Part shown: positions 1 to 9,210 of the stretch, piece after piece
Layout: every line of letters begins with the position of its first letter
Numbering within the stretch: position 1 is the stretch's first letter
Position numbers and translations under genes: made by a program
The notes under the pieces: generated by a model
What the model saw: only the letters and a program-made list of their open reading frames with translations
Told to the model about the DNA's origin: nothing
The model's database searches: none
Origin: MWEH01 sp035409945
GTDB lineage: Bacteria > Bacillota > Clostridia > Christensenellales > DTU072
Assembly (NCBI GenBank): GCA_035409945.1
Contig: DAONQC010000015.1
Span: 1 to 34,612, forward strand
Length of the DNA: 34,612 bases
Reading direction: 5' to 3'

Positions 1-3000
1 TTTTGAATGTATACCCATTCTTGGTAGTCTCGCCTAAAACATATGGCGCGTCATATGTTACTTCCTTGGAAGCTTTTGCAGCTCCACCATCTACATCAAA
101 TGTAACGTTGTATTTGTTTGCAGTATACTGTGCCGTTGTCACTACATTATCTTGCACGTTTGTAAATGAATGTGACCATTGACTAAATGTATATCCCGTT
201 CTTGATGGCGCAGTTTCTGCTACGGCATCTTTGCCATATTCTATCGTTTGTGGCGTTCCAATTGTGTTACCTAAATGATTTTTAAATGTTACTGTGTAAC
301 TCTTTGTTGTTCTACTAAAAGATGCATGCACTGTGACAGCGTTAGTTACTTTTCCATCACCTGAAGGAATACCAGACCAGCCTATAAACTCATAATCATA
401 TTGTGCTGTGTCTAGGTTCTCTTCCGCATTAACTGTTATGCTATCTCCAATTGATAATACTTTTACATTTGAACTTATAACTGTTCCATACTCCACAGAA
501 TATGGGCCTGTATAGTTCGTTAATTGTCCAAATCCTTCTGATGTCGCACCGACCTTTACTGTTACTGGATATACTTGCTTTTCTTTTTTGAATTGAGCAA
601 CAATCGTCAATACTCCATTTACCTTATCGGTTGATGGTATGCCTGTCCATTCAACAAATGAGTATTTCCATTCCGCTGTGTTGGTATTGGGAGTCGCTGT
701 CGCAATAGTTGCTCCACCAATCTTTAATGCAGCTGTGCTTCCATCTATTGCAGTTCCGTATTCATATGATTTATGTCCTGCATAACCTGTTAGAGAGCCG
801 TTTTCTCCTGCTTGCACCGTCACGAGATACGTCTTCTTTGTTCTTGTAAAGTTTGCTGTAATTGTTGTATTTATTCCCGTTGTTCCGCTAGTTGGATCCC
901 AACCTGTAAATGTGTAATCCCATTCGTCTGTGTCGGTCTCTTCCAATGCAGCAATTACTCTCGCCGTTGGGAGTGATATTGTTAAGTTCTTTCCGCTTGT
1001 ACTATAACTTGTTCCATATGGTACATCAGTTACTGTTACTTCATTTCCACCATCTACCTTTCCATATCCTATCGTACTGACATTTACTTTTACAGAGTAA
1101 TTGTTAACAGTCCATTTTGCATATATGGTCTTATTTTCAGCTGGCATCTTACTAATGGTGTATGAATTAGTTAATTCACTATCACTAAACCATCCTGCAA
1201 AAGTATGCCCTTCTTTCGTAGGATCTGATGGTGGCGTAATGTCCGAATTATAGTCTTGGGTTATATCACCTATCGCATTTCCACCGTTTGTATTAAAGCT
1301 CATTGTATATTGGTTAATCGTCCAATCTACATATACCGTGACATTGTTTGCTGGCATTGTGTATCCGCTAAAATTAAACACATCGGTTAAGCCTGGATTA
1401 CTGTACCAGTTTTTGAATGTGTGTCCTGTTCTCGTAGGCTTTGTGGGCTCACTTACTGCCGTTCCATACCCTTGGGTTATGTCTGCTACTGTAGTCCCAC
1501 CGTTTTCTTCAAAACTAATAGTGTAGTTAACTGGTGTACGACTAAAGTTTGCGGTAATTGTGGTGTCCGTTCCTGTTGTTCCACTATTAGAATCCCAACC
1601 CAAGAATGCATAGGTATATTGCGGTGTGTTAGTAGTTGCGACTGCTTCAACTACTCTCGCCGTGGGTAGGGATATTGTTAGCTTGTTTCCGCTTGTGCTA
1701 TAGCTAGTCCCATATGGTACATCAGTTACTGTTACTGTGTTTTCACCATCTACTTTTCCATACCCTGTCGTATTTACTTTCACAGTCACATCGTAATTAT
1801 TAACAGACCAATGGGCTTTGATTGTCTTTTCACCTGTTTCGTTTGGTCCAATTGTTAAGCCCTTTTGTGGTGAGCCACTCTCTCCAAATGTCCAGCCAAC
1901 AAAGGTATGCCCTGCTTTACTTGCATCAGCTAGCACTATTGTGTCCACCGTTGTGTACGTATTGGGGTTACTGTGCTCGGCTCCATCCACATTTGTGTAG
2001 TTTATATTGTAATTTATTAAGGAATAAGTAGCTGTAGTTATCATAGACTCTGTTACATTTGTAATTGCTGGATCCCAACCAACATGCTCATACCCCGGTC
2101 TATTTGGTACTGTTATTCCAGTCGCAGTCGCACTTGTTCCGTACTCTACATTTTCAGTTCCTATTGTTGTATGTTGATAGTCTTGGAAAGTTACTATCGC
2201 CAAAACCTTATATACTCCTTCGTTAAAAACTACTGTATATTTATCTGATGCGCCCGCTCCTTGACTACCAGTTATGGCGTAATTCCCAACAGCAGTACCG
2301 ACTGCTTTTGTTAGTGTGATTTTTAATACATCTGCATTATCTCCATCTTCTAGCTGAGTTGCGCTGTTTACAGTGAATGTTAAATCTGTTACTATCGGCT
2401 CTCCATCCGCACTACTCTTATCGTCTATATCTACAATTATGGTCTTTGGAGTGATTGAATACGTCCCAGGATTTACTGTTACATTGTAGTTGGTACTTAC
2501 AGCTGAGCCTGTTATTTGGTAGTCGGCTATAACAGTATTGTCTGCATTGGTTGATAAAGTCACGCCCAAATCAGTTAAAGTGTCACCTTCTACTAAAGAC
2601 CCTGATGTTATGGAAAAATCTAAATCTTTAAGCCCTTGTCTATATTCACTTGATTTATTATTGGCCGTTACCGTTATATCTCTTTTGACAACCGTTAGTG
2701 TCGAATGCCCAGGAGAAGGTGCGCTTGGATCAGCTGGGTCAGAATAAACGAAATTAATTTTCGTAGGATCATAATAAAGGTGAGACATGTTTGTAGCTGT
2801 CCACCCTGTCGCTGTTCCTGTATAAGTTCCAACTGGAGAATTTAAATTGCAGTTATAACTTCCTATCACACTAGTTATAGTATCAGTACCGATAAGCCCA
2901 TCTACTTCCACTGTTTCGCCAGGATTTGTTGGGTTTTGTATAAGCCTTGTTACCGTTCCAGTAAATTCTGGGTTGGGCTCACCGTAAGCTTTTGTTTTAT

Positions 3001-3231
3001 TATCGACATATATATTCATGTCTCCAGAATACCTAACTTCCAGTTTCATGTTATACATTCCAAGAATGGTATTCCCAGATCTTCTCACTGCGCTCCCCAT
3101 TAGTCCATATACACCTATCCTAAGTAATGTACTCTCGCTTGGATTTTCGCTATATGATGGGATAGAAGGATAAGACTTCCTTTCGCCTTCCGTATCAACA
3201 TAACCAAGTTTTGAAACATAATATAAGATCT
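1..3231 (-). CDS. Large secreted repeat protein, C-terminal part (MBG-like and InlB/Flg_new repeats), truncated by window edge
   Basis: This frame is open from about 3231 to base 1 (more than 1,070 codons) and continues beyond the window. It has no start of its own and follows the 3115-4167 frame after a frameshift, so both are probably one gene. Reading 5' to 3', about three MBG-like domains (roughly 3015-2200, with KTKAYGEPNPEFTGTV-type starts) are followed by about ten Listeria-Bacteroides/InlB B-type repeats. The repeats carry the usual signatures: GYTF or GHTF, a W two or three residues later, and a closing A.W or ANF strand. Such repeats form extended beta modules on secreted or wall-bound adhesins. 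No sortase motif or S-layer anchor is visible because the C terminus lies outside. The family call rests on clear repeat signatures; binding partner and function are unknown. Confidence 0.85.
840..1807 (-). repeat. Two near-identical ~88-residue modules inside the surface protein (840-1107 and 1540-1807)
   Basis: Both modules start with NNY(S/D)V(K/T)VKV and share YGKVDG, VTVTDVPYGTSYSTSG, LTISLPTARV, a GWD motif and TTITANF at the end. They are about 700 bp apart, separated by two shorter InlB-type repeats. DNA identity is high (for example the stretches around 1010-1070 and 1707-1770), so this looks like recent internal duplication or gene conversion. Confidence 0.75.
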
Positions 3232-4167
3232 ACCAGCTGGTATATTACCACCTGGAGAAGGCGTGCCATCTGGAACTTTAAACCTATTTCCTAAACCAGA
3301 AACACCATTTGTTCTTTGACTACTAAAATTCGGAGTGCCGTCTGCATTCAATGAATAAATCTTATATTCCGCATCTCCAGATGTATTTCCATATATTGTT
3401 TGGAAATTATGCAAATCTCGCCAATCTGTAGAGCTATATGTATATCCATTTATGCTCTGAATGTCAGCTGAATTAGCGGGAATCCCGTATTGCCCAAGAG
3501 CGATGAAGGCTCCTGTCGTTTGCCCTGTAGCGCCAAAATTGTCAGCATATGTAGAGAATGTAATTTCAATTCTCCCTGCCTTTAATCCTTCTATTATTTC
3601 ATCAGACAGCCTTATAGTAGTAAAAAACATTGATCTTTGAGTATTACCATTGTGCATATATTGACCGCTTAAGCCTGCCCCATTTTTCGTAGCAGCGCCG
3701 CTTCCAAAGTTACAAACCCATGCTTTTGAACTATGAGCACGCCATGCACTCTCAGTATTCCAAGCCTTACCATCCGGATCCCAATGAGAGTCTAGATCTT
3801 CTGCTTTAAGTCTGAAAACAGAAGGCACACCATTTTCTACTTGAGTTAAAGATGTATCGTAAAGATTATATACGCCTACGTTAGTGATAACTCCAGTAGG
3901 AATTTCTGGGAAATTGCCTACTCCTTGTGAAGTCATAGGCGAATCGTTTATACCCTGATTCCCACCGTTTCTATGTATAAAATCATGAGAATCTCCAGGA
4001 GCAACCCACGCAGATGCGGTGTCGATTCCGGCACTGGTTTTTTGATTAGCGAGAAAGGAGGTAAGTAAAAGTAAAATCAAAACTGTACACAATACAATAA
4101 ATATTGCGCTCCTACTAAATTTGGTATTTTTAATATTTTCTCTTCTCGTCTTCATCTGCTTAATCAT
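3115..4167 (-). CDS. Large secreted repeat protein, N-terminal part, frameshifted
   Basis: The start at 4167 has an AGGAGAT ribosome binding site six bases upstream. Residues 1-45 are a basic stretch (MIKQMKTRRENIKNTKFSR) and a hydrophobic helix, a signal peptide or signal anchor. The next 260 residues form a Gly/Ser/Asn-rich extracellular domain that I do not recognise. The last 38 residues of this frame (from FQNLVMLIRKAKG on) look unrelated to the rest. The frame that continues the protein into 1-3231 reads YYVSKLGYVDTEGERK at the same place, joining smoothly after PAGRSY. The gene is therefore broken by two extra bases (or one missing) in the AT-rich run at 3217-3226, through mutation or sequencing error. 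With the downstream part the protein would exceed 1,380 residues. Confidence 0.75.
   Translation of the reverse strand: MIKQMKTRRENIKNTKFSRSAIFIVLCTVLILLLLTSFLANQKTSAGIDTASAWVAPGDSHDFIHRNGGNQGINDSPMTSQGVGNFPEIPTGVITNVGVYNLYDTSLTQVENGVPSVFRLKAEDLDSHWDPDGKAWNTESAWRAHSSKAWVCNFGSGAATKNGAGLSGQYMHNGNTQRSMFFTTIRLSDEIIEGLKAGRIEITFSTYADNFGATGQTTGAFIALGQYGIPANSADIQSINGYTYSSTDWRDLHNFQTIYGNTSGDAEYKIYSLNADGTPNFSSQRTNGVSGLGNRFKVPDGTPSPGGNIPAGRSYIMFQNLVMLIRKAKGSLILLSHHIAKIQARVHYLG
3217..3231 (-). other. Frameshift site in the repeat-protein gene
   Basis: On the minus strand the bases read AGATCTTATATTATGTTTC. Removing one AT from TATATTAT gives codons for RSYYVSKLGYVDTEG, which joins the upstream and downstream frames. 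An in-frame TAG (3232-3234) lies just upstream in the downstream frame, so the shift must fall in this short interval. No canonical slippery heptamer or downstream pseudoknot was recognised. Confidence 0.65.
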
Positions 4168-4774
4168 TTTCTTATCTCCTGATATATCTTCTCTGCATTT
4201 TTACATGCACATTATTTCTTAATTAGCAAAATACCCAAGATTTCATCATTAGGTACATGCAATAACCTTCAATATGTCACGCTTGTGGCACACCTATCTT
4301 TGCGTTGCTTTAGAGTTTTAAGTGGTTTTGCTATATATGTAAAGTGGTAAAAATATAAATCTAGCTAAATGGATTATATAGACTTACTTGATTAGACACT
4401 CCCAACTTTGCTTTGTCGCGTATAATATATATTAATATAAGTACTAAGGGCAAGCATTTTTATGTGATTTTTTTGTGTATATTTGTTGTTAAAAACAAAA
4501 ACTTTCCGCACCTTGCGCTCTCCAGCCGAATTAATTTGGGCCTTTTAAGCCTTTTTCGGGAGATATCTTTATGCACGGTTTTACACCGCTTTTGCCACGG
4601 AGTGCCAGAAACCGCCTTCTTAACAATAAAAGGACTTCTAAAAAAATTCGCTATGCCCAGTATCGTCTAAAATATAAAAGTAGTTAAATCTAAAAAACTA
4701 CGTTTGATAATAAGCTGGTAAGTTCCCACTGCTAGATAGCATGAGGATACCGAAATTCTGCTTAAATTAAAAAA
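4168..4774. other. Intergenic region, 607 bp, no gene supported
   Basis: It lies between the phosphoesterase stop and the surface-protein start, both on the minus strand. It should hold the surface-gene promoter, but no convincing -35/-10 pair was found. A segment at 4495-4640 is richer in GC than its surroundings (GCGGTTT, CTGGCACTCCGTGGC on the minus strand) and has no explanation. A plus-strand TTG-started frame here has no family resemblance and no ribosome binding site. A degenerate copy of the phosphoesterase 3' end lies at 4702-4734. Confidence 0.5.
4702..4734 (-). repeat. Degenerate copy of the phosphoesterase gene 3' end
   Basis: Plus-strand bases 4702-4734 match 4821-4848, inside the last codons of the phosphoesterase, offset 119 bp. 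GTTTGATAAT is identical, and about 24 of 27 aligned positions agree with three gap positions. Read on the minus strand, the copy still encodes a trace of the protein end (AYYQT followed by a stop, compared with NYYQT in the gene). Confidence 0.6.
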
Positions 4775-6025
4775 TTAGTCAAATGCCACAGTTTCAGTAC
4801 GACCGGGGTTTTTGTACTTTGTTTGATAATAGTTGGAAAGCTCACTGTGCCAAGTTCCGTCTGGGTTAGAGTATATAAGTGTACAGCCTCTTTGTGCCCC
4901 TTGCTTATGAATTCCTACAAAGGCAACGTAGTCAATACTATAACTATATGTTAGTCTTACACCGTGATGCTCTATTTGAAAGTTGTTTAAGTGGTCATGC
5001 CCACAAAATATTCCATCTGTACTACCAAGCTCCACTACTGTATCAAAAACATTATCTTCACCAGCACCGTAATTAACAGGTTTTCTTGGTCCATTTGCAG
5101 TACCATAAATTAGCTTTGTTTTTTCGGTATTCCCGTTATCAACATAGCTAAGCCAAGCATCTTCGTATTCCTTTAGTGGTATGTGTATAAACATAAGAGA
5201 GTTAGGCTTTTTAAAATCGGTTTCAGGAAGTCCTAGTGCCTGATGTTTCGAGCGATTTTCTGCTGTAATTTTATTGACGACACGAGTGTACCAATCCACT
5301 TGATCTGGCTTAATATTATCATATCCACCTTCTTCTCTATACCCATGAGAATCAATCATTATCAAAGTTTGAGTTATTAGCCCTTGCGAGTTTTTTACAT
5401 TGATATAGTGATTGCCTTGTCCCGACAATTCTGCTTCTCCTGGAGAGAATAAACAGTACTTATACCCACCATTCATTATGCCATCTACAAGCTCCTCTTT
5501 TGTATACATGCAGGGCTTTGCGTCCTCGTGATTTCCAAACACAAATGTCCAATAAACTTCTAAGCTTTCCATCATTTCGGCAACCATTTTCATTTGGTTT
5601 AGGTTATTAAACGAGCCTGTTTGAAATCCTAACGGTTGCGCAAGATCGCCTGTAATAATAACTAAATCCGGCTTTTCCACACTTACCATTGTAGACACTG
5701 CAGATAGCGCCCAGCGGTCCTTTTGAATCGTTAAAAAGCCTCCGCCAATATGAATGTCCGTTATCTGCATAATCTTAAATTCTTCATCTGTTGTAAAGGT
5801 GTATATGCCATCTTCCAAGGTTGGTTTTAGTTGTTTTTCATACTTGACGGGCTCATATGTTTTTGCAATATTGAGGTTAAGGTAATACCCCACAGCCGTA
5901 GTACCAACTACTATACCAGCGGTGAGAGCTAAGAATAAGAGCAAGACTAAAAAGCCAATTAAAACTCGTCTAGTTTTAATCGATTTTCTTCTTCGTATTG
6001 TTGCCCTTTCTCTTCTTGCTTCCAT
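4775..6025 (-). CDS. Membrane-anchored metallophosphoesterase (calcineurin-like)
   Basis: 416 residues. A very basic N terminus (eleven Arg/Lys in the first 20 residues) precedes one hydrophobic helix at about 21-49, so the enzyme domain should face outside. The metal-binding motifs of the calcineurin-like superfamily are all present: DIH at 90-92, GD at 126-127, GNHED at 164-168, a lone His at 281 (MFIHIPL) and GHDH at 342-345. The family hydrolyses phosphate mono- or diesters with a two-metal centre. Overall arrangement resembles the fungal Dcr2 / bacterial purple-acid-phosphatase-like group, but the substrate cannot be read from sequence. The gene follows the CDF-like gene by 97 bp on the same strand and may be co-transcribed with it. 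The ribosome binding site (AGAG) is weak. A decayed copy of its 3' end lies downstream. Confidence 0.88.
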   Translation of the reverse strand: MEARRERATIRRRKSIKTRRVLIGFLVLLLFLALTAGIVVGTTAVGYYLNLNIAKTYEPVKYEKQLKPTLEDGIYTFTTDEEFKIMQITDIHIGGGFLTIQKDRWALSAVSTMVSVEKPDLVIITGDLAQPLGFQTGSFNNLNQMKMVAEMMESLEVYWTFVFGNHEDAKPCMYTKEELVDGIMNGGYKYCLFSPGEAELSGQGNHYINVKNSQGLITQTLIMIDSHGYREEGGYDNIKPDQVDWYTRVVNKITAENRSKHQALGLPETDFKKPNSLMFIHIPLKEYEDAWLSYVDNGNTEKTKLIYGTANGPRKPVNYGAGEDNVFDTVVELGSTDGIFCGHDHLNNFQIEHHGVRLTYSYSIDYVAFVGIHKQGAQRGCTLIYSNPDGTWHSELSNYYQTKYKNPGRTETVAFD

Positions 6026-6122
6026 ATTTCAATCTCTAATAATTTTACATTTAAGTGTTTATTTCACTACCTTTTATTTATCTTTTTATCGCCTAATTAT
6101 TTGCAGTTTAATTATGTTATTA

Positions 6123-7187
6123 CTATTCAACTCTAGTCACATTAGTTCCTTGTTCTTGGGTGTCGGCAATGTTGTCCTTGTTTGACTCAGCTTCTATGTT
6201 TTTCGTTTCAGTTGGCGGTGCAATATCTTTTACGCTAAATCCACTCTCAATTACTGGGACACCTAAAGTGGTGTCATCTTGTTTAACATATACCTTTTCT
6301 CTAATCGGAATGATTTTTACCTTTATACCTAATTCGTTATATATTTTATTTTCTAGTTCAATGTTTGTATCATAAATATCTGCTGCATATGCAAAATCAT
6401 ATGCGACTTCGAGCGTTGCTTCTTTACGTTGGGAACCATAGTCATGAATTACTAACTTCCCTATCCCTACAACTCTTTTGTTTTCTTTAACTATATCTGT
6501 TATTTGTACTAAAGTAGAAACTCTTGGATCTCTACCTACAATAATTTTTCCTAGTATTATGGTGTATATGAGCCCAACAAACATGAATAAAATACCTACT
6601 ATCGTGGTAACTATTGCATCTATACTAAACGGCACAAGTGGCGTTATGCCATATGAAATAGCAACAAAAATCCCCATAACTCCTTCAATAATCATCATGT
6701 TGGCTATAAACCTTACAGATACCGTTCGCACTGCTTTTACTAGTTTTTTGGTAAATATCCCTAAAACTATTTTTATAACCGAGATTGCAAGAAGAAGTGC
6801 AAGTATTTGCCAATGAAAAATAACATTAGATGGAAATGGATATCTAGTAACTGATTTTACAAAAAAGAATGCTCCATTTGCGGCAACCAATATAGCCATC
6901 AGTAAGGTCGCTACATATTCTATTCTTCCGTACCCATGGGGACTACTCTCTCTTTTGGGATTATAAATAATGTAGTACGAAAAAAGAGCGAGCACGCAAT
7001 AAATAGTACTAATGAGCGAGTTAGATGCCTCTAGTTTTAAAGAATCTAAACTGGTATATAGCCACAAAAAGTTTTTAGCAATAAGTAATGTGAGATTCAA
7101 AAATAGCACGCCCCATAGAACATACTTTATCTTCAACCTATCACTTCTCGATCTTAAATCAAACCTTTGAAACCTGCTTTTTTTCAT
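6123..7187 (-). CDS. Cation diffusion facilitator (CDF)-like membrane protein with altered metal site
   Basis: 354 residues: about six membrane helices (residues ~25-225), a cytoplasmic ferredoxin-like domain (~230-300) and a polar 50-residue tail rich in Glu, Asn and Thr. HGYGRIEYVATL after helix 2 is the family signature (compare HSFGHGKAESLAAL of YiiP), and VPFSIDAIVTTIVGILFM matches helix 6. CDF proteins export Zn2+, Mn2+, Fe2+ or Co2+ in exchange for H+. Aligned by eye to YiiP, the two helix-2 ligands (Asp45, Asp49) become Asn and Ser in ASNSLIST, and the helix-5 His/Asp pair falls on hydrophobic residues in NMMIIEGVMG. Metal transport of the usual kind is doubtful. Function may be changed or lost, although the reading frame is intact. 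No metal-responsive site was seen upstream. Confidence 0.8.
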   Translation of the reverse strand: MKKSRFQRFDLRSRSDRLKIKYVLWGVLFLNLTLLIAKNFLWLYTSLDSLKLEASNSLISTIYCVLALFSYYIIYNPKRESSPHGYGRIEYVATLLMAILVAANGAFFFVKSVTRYPFPSNVIFHWQILALLLAISVIKIVLGIFTKKLVKAVRTVSVRFIANMMIIEGVMGIFVAISYGITPLVPFSIDAIVTTIVGILFMFVGLIYTIILGKIIVGRDPRVSTLVQITDIVKENKRVVGIGKLVIHDYGSQRKEATLEVAYDFAYAADIYDTNIELENKIYNELGIKVKIIPIREKVYVKQDDTTLGVPVIESGFSVKDIAPPTETKNIEAESNKDNIADTQEQGTNVTRVE

Positions 7188-7301
7188 GACACCTTGAATA
7201 GTAATAAATTTAATGCCGCCGTAATTTTTATAAAGTAATTATATCATATGCAAGACTGTTAAACATAGACTACAAACGTACTTTAAAACAACCACCTAAT
7301 G

Positions 7302-7344
7302 TAAAAAAATAAAACCGTTACGATTTATATACCGTAACCTAGTT
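7302..7344 (-). terminator. Probable rho-independent terminator after the acyltransferase gene
   Basis: On the minus strand GTTACG and CGTAAC form a six-pair stem around a ten-base AT loop, followed by GGTTTTATTTTTTT. It lies about 110 bp past the stop at 7452. The stem is short, so strength is uncertain. Confidence 0.5.
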
Positions 7345-7451
7345 TTTAAAACTATCGTTAGAGAATAATATCTATTCATAACCAAGTATAACTAAAAAAT
7401 CTTTATATAGTCAGAGTGTCCAAGTAAGAAGAAATACTAAATCGACCTGCT
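7345..7451. other. Gap between terminator and acyltransferase stop
   Basis: AT-rich 3' untranslated sequence of the acyltransferase gene; no further structure was recognised in it. Confidence 0.4.
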
Positions 7452-8483
7452 TTATTCGGTTGAATTTTGATCGTTAGATGTTTTTGCCACCTGGTCTTTA
7501 GTTTCATTTGCCTGCTGCTCGCTAGTTTCTTCTAACAGTTGGTCTGCAGTTTCTTCCACTTGTTGGTCATCGGCCTGCGCCTGTTGCCCGTTAGTTGTTT
7601 TTGACTTTTGGACATCAGTTTCTTTCACCTGCTGACCGTCAGCGATTTGTGTATCCTGGCTGTTAGATTCTTTTGGCTGTTGGTCGTTAGGTTTTTTAGA
7701 ACACTTTTTCTTTTTAGGCCTTTTAGCAGCAAATATAGGAACTGCCCAATGTTCTGGTAGCAGAGAATTCAATCTCATTATCTCATCAAACAAATGTTTG
7801 ACAATGATTTCTGCTTGTTCATTCATCGGGATTTCAGGGTCATATGCGATGGGCTTTCCAAAATGAATTTCTTTAAAATCTTGTGCGGCATATATAGGAT
7901 AGTATTTCACACATTTGCCTGTTGCCCTATAATGTATTTTTCCAATATATGTAAAACCTGTTGAAAACTCGCTTATTACTCCATTGTATGTTGCTCTTGC
8001 TGTTTTAGTATTTTCGGGATATATGGCTACGTTAGAGCCGTTTGAGAGAGTTTCACTAGAGATTTTAAATGTTTTATACGCATTCAAATCATCATAGTAT
8101 ACGGGAATTCCATTTAGTTGTTTTGTATATACCCACGCTACAAGAGGCGAAAGTATATGGATTAAACAAGATAATATTTTGCTTTTGAAAGACTTGTCTA
8201 TACAAAGTTCAGTTAGCAAAAACTCTTTGGCAGATTCTTTTTTAAATAATACATTATTCCCCCAGGTACGCACGTTTTTGGGATATTGGTATTGCATAAT
8301 GAGGGGTGCTAAAAAATATGTGTGGTTAGAAATTAAAACACTAGGTTCAGTAGGCTCTTCGTCATGATAAATATATTTAAATTTCCCAAATAACAATCTG
8401 ACTAGAAATTTAAAAAATCTAGCAAAGCAACCTGTTTTCCGTTCTGTATATAATGGCTTTTTAGTTTTCTTTTTCAATGTCAA
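7452..8483 (-). CDS. Lysophospholipid acyltransferase-like protein (PlsC family) with repeat tail
   Basis: 343 residues. The core (~35-245) has the outline of glycerolipid acyltransferases: VLISNHTYFLAP at 49-60 corresponds to the NHxxxxD block, and YPENTKT at 155-161 to FPEGTR. The catalytic His54 is kept, but the Asp four residues after it is Ala59, and Gly-Thr-Arg of the second block reads Asn-Thr-Lys. Family members acylate lysophosphatidate at the membrane; with these changes activity is uncertain. A Lys-rich junction (KRPKKKKCSKK) leads into a 78-residue tail of about nine or ten octapeptide repeats rich in Gln, Glu, Thr and Asp. No membrane helix is obvious apart from hydrophobic patches typical of the family. 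The gene has its own upstream region after the ATP synthase operon. Confidence 0.75.
   Translation of the reverse strand: MTLKKKTKKPLYTERKTGCFARFFKFLVRLLFGKFKYIYHDEEPTEPSVLISNHTYFLAPLIMQYQYPKNVRTWGNNVLFKKESAKEFLLTELCIDKSFKSKILSCLIHILSPLVAWVYTKQLNGIPVYYDDLNAYKTFKISSETLSNGSNVAIYPENTKTARATYNGVISEFSTGFTYIGKIHYRATGKCVKYYPIYAAQDFKEIHFGKPIAYDPEIPMNEQAEIIVKHLFDEIMRLNSLLPEHWAVPIFAAKRPKKKKCSKKPNDQQPKESNSQDTQIADGQQVKETDVQKSKTTNGQQAQADDQQVEETADQLLEETSEQQANETKDQVAKTSNDQNSTE
7455..7688 (-). repeat. 24-bp tandem repeat encoding octapeptides in the acyltransferase tail
   Basis: The tail divides cleanly into eights: NDQQPKES, NSQDTQIA, DGQQVKET, DVQKSKTT, NGQQAQAD, then one seven-residue unit DQQVEET, ADQLLEET, SEQQANET, KDQVAKTS, NDQNSTE. 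DNA of the units is diverged but keeps a 24-bp period, so the tail grew by tandem duplication at the 3' end of the gene. Confidence 0.85.
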
Positions 8484-8778
8484 CTCCTATTCACTAACCA
8501 AGTACTTTAGTTTTAAGTTGAAAAATTAAGTAGTTTAATAAGTATACTACTGTCAGTAGAATTCATCACCTAATTTCCCAACATGTTGCTTGTAAGGTTA
8601 GTTAATCTTATTTTTGTATTATACAGTAATAAACAAAAAGTCTCATCAATTTTAACCTATTTTAAAAAAGCGTGCATAAGCCACAGGCAAAATTAATGAG
8701 AGTTAACATATAACGTATAGCTTTTTGTATTAGCTACAATTAATATCACTCTTATATTATGGTTAACATTTATGAAAA
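8484..8778. other. Intergenic region after the ATP synthase operon, 295 bp
   Basis: AT-rich sequence between the epsilon stop and the acyltransferase start. It should contain the acyltransferase promoter and the operon end. A weak hairpin (TAGCT/AGCTA around 8720-8740) is visible, but no convincing terminator. Confidence 0.4.
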
Positions 8779-9183
8779 TTAAAAGTTGTTTTTCTTATTT
8801 ATGTTAAGTAAAGTTCTCATAAGGTCTAGGGCAACAAGTTGATTTTGAACAAAACTTTGTGTTCTTCTTTCTTTTTCCTTCGCAATGCGTTTTTGTTTTT
8901 CTTGAAGAGCAGTTTCTAGATTTTCTTCCCATTCTAAAAAATCACTGGTGAGAATAACTTCAGATTTTTCAATATTTAATACTCCATCCGAAGAAACAAA
9001 TGTCTTCCTCTCCCCATTTTCGCAAACTATTCTGCATTCACCAGGCATTAAATATGCAATAGATGGAATATGCGAAGCTAAAACTTCCAAACTCCCATCT
9101 TCAACAAAAACCCTTAAACTTTGTACCTTTCCTTGGAACAAAGTTTTTTCTGGCGTAATCATTTTAAGGTGAAAAAGATTCAT
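8779..9183 (-). CDS. atpC: ATP synthase F1 epsilon subunit
   Basis: 134 residues, normal length. The N-terminal beta-sandwich (residues 1-85) carries typical landmarks: F.LKMITPEKTLFQGKV, the GSLEVLASHIPSI block (family: G..GIL..H.P.) and a SSDGVLNIEKSEVILTSD strand pair. Residues 90-134 are the two C-terminal helices, rich in Lys, Glu and Arg. Epsilon sits on the central stalk with gamma and can inhibit ATP hydrolysis through its C-terminal helices. It is the last gene of the ATP synthase cluster, about 150 bp after atpD, a longer gap than between most genes here. The start lies just after a CTTTTAT...AGGGAAGT stretch giving a usable AGGGAAG ribosome binding site. Confidence 0.93.
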   Translation of the reverse strand: MNLFHLKMITPEKTLFQGKVQSLRVFVEDGSLEVLASHIPSIAYLMPGECRIVCENGERKTFVSSDGVLNIEKSEVILTSDFLEWEENLETALQEKQKRIAKEKERRTQSFVQNQLVALDLMRTLLNINKKNNF

Positions 9184-9195
9184 TTACTTCCCTCT

Positions 9196-9210
9196 AGATG
9201 TAGTACATCT
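9196..9210. repeat. Short palindrome in the atpD-atpC gap
   Basis: AGATGTA G TACATCT is a perfect 7+1+7 inverted repeat a few bases upstream of the epsilon ribosome binding site. It could be a small mRNA hairpin that sets epsilon expression or stability; this is inference. Confidence 0.4.

Noticed and set aside
1338..2747. Several plus-strand frames of 60-82 codons.
   Set aside because: They lie antisense to the long repeat-protein frame, whose repeat signatures are clear.
4200..4420. Possible c-di-GMP-I riboswitch upstream of the surface-protein gene (minus strand has AACGCAAAG and nearby AGCAAAACC).
   Set aside because: The GNRA-capped helix and the second receptor helix with GGGTC/GGCTGCC are missing, and the flanking pairs do not form. 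The shared bases are too few.
4413..4670. Plus-strand 85-codon frame starting TTG.
   Set aside because: No ribosome binding site, no recognisable domain, odd composition, and it is isolated between minus-strand genes.
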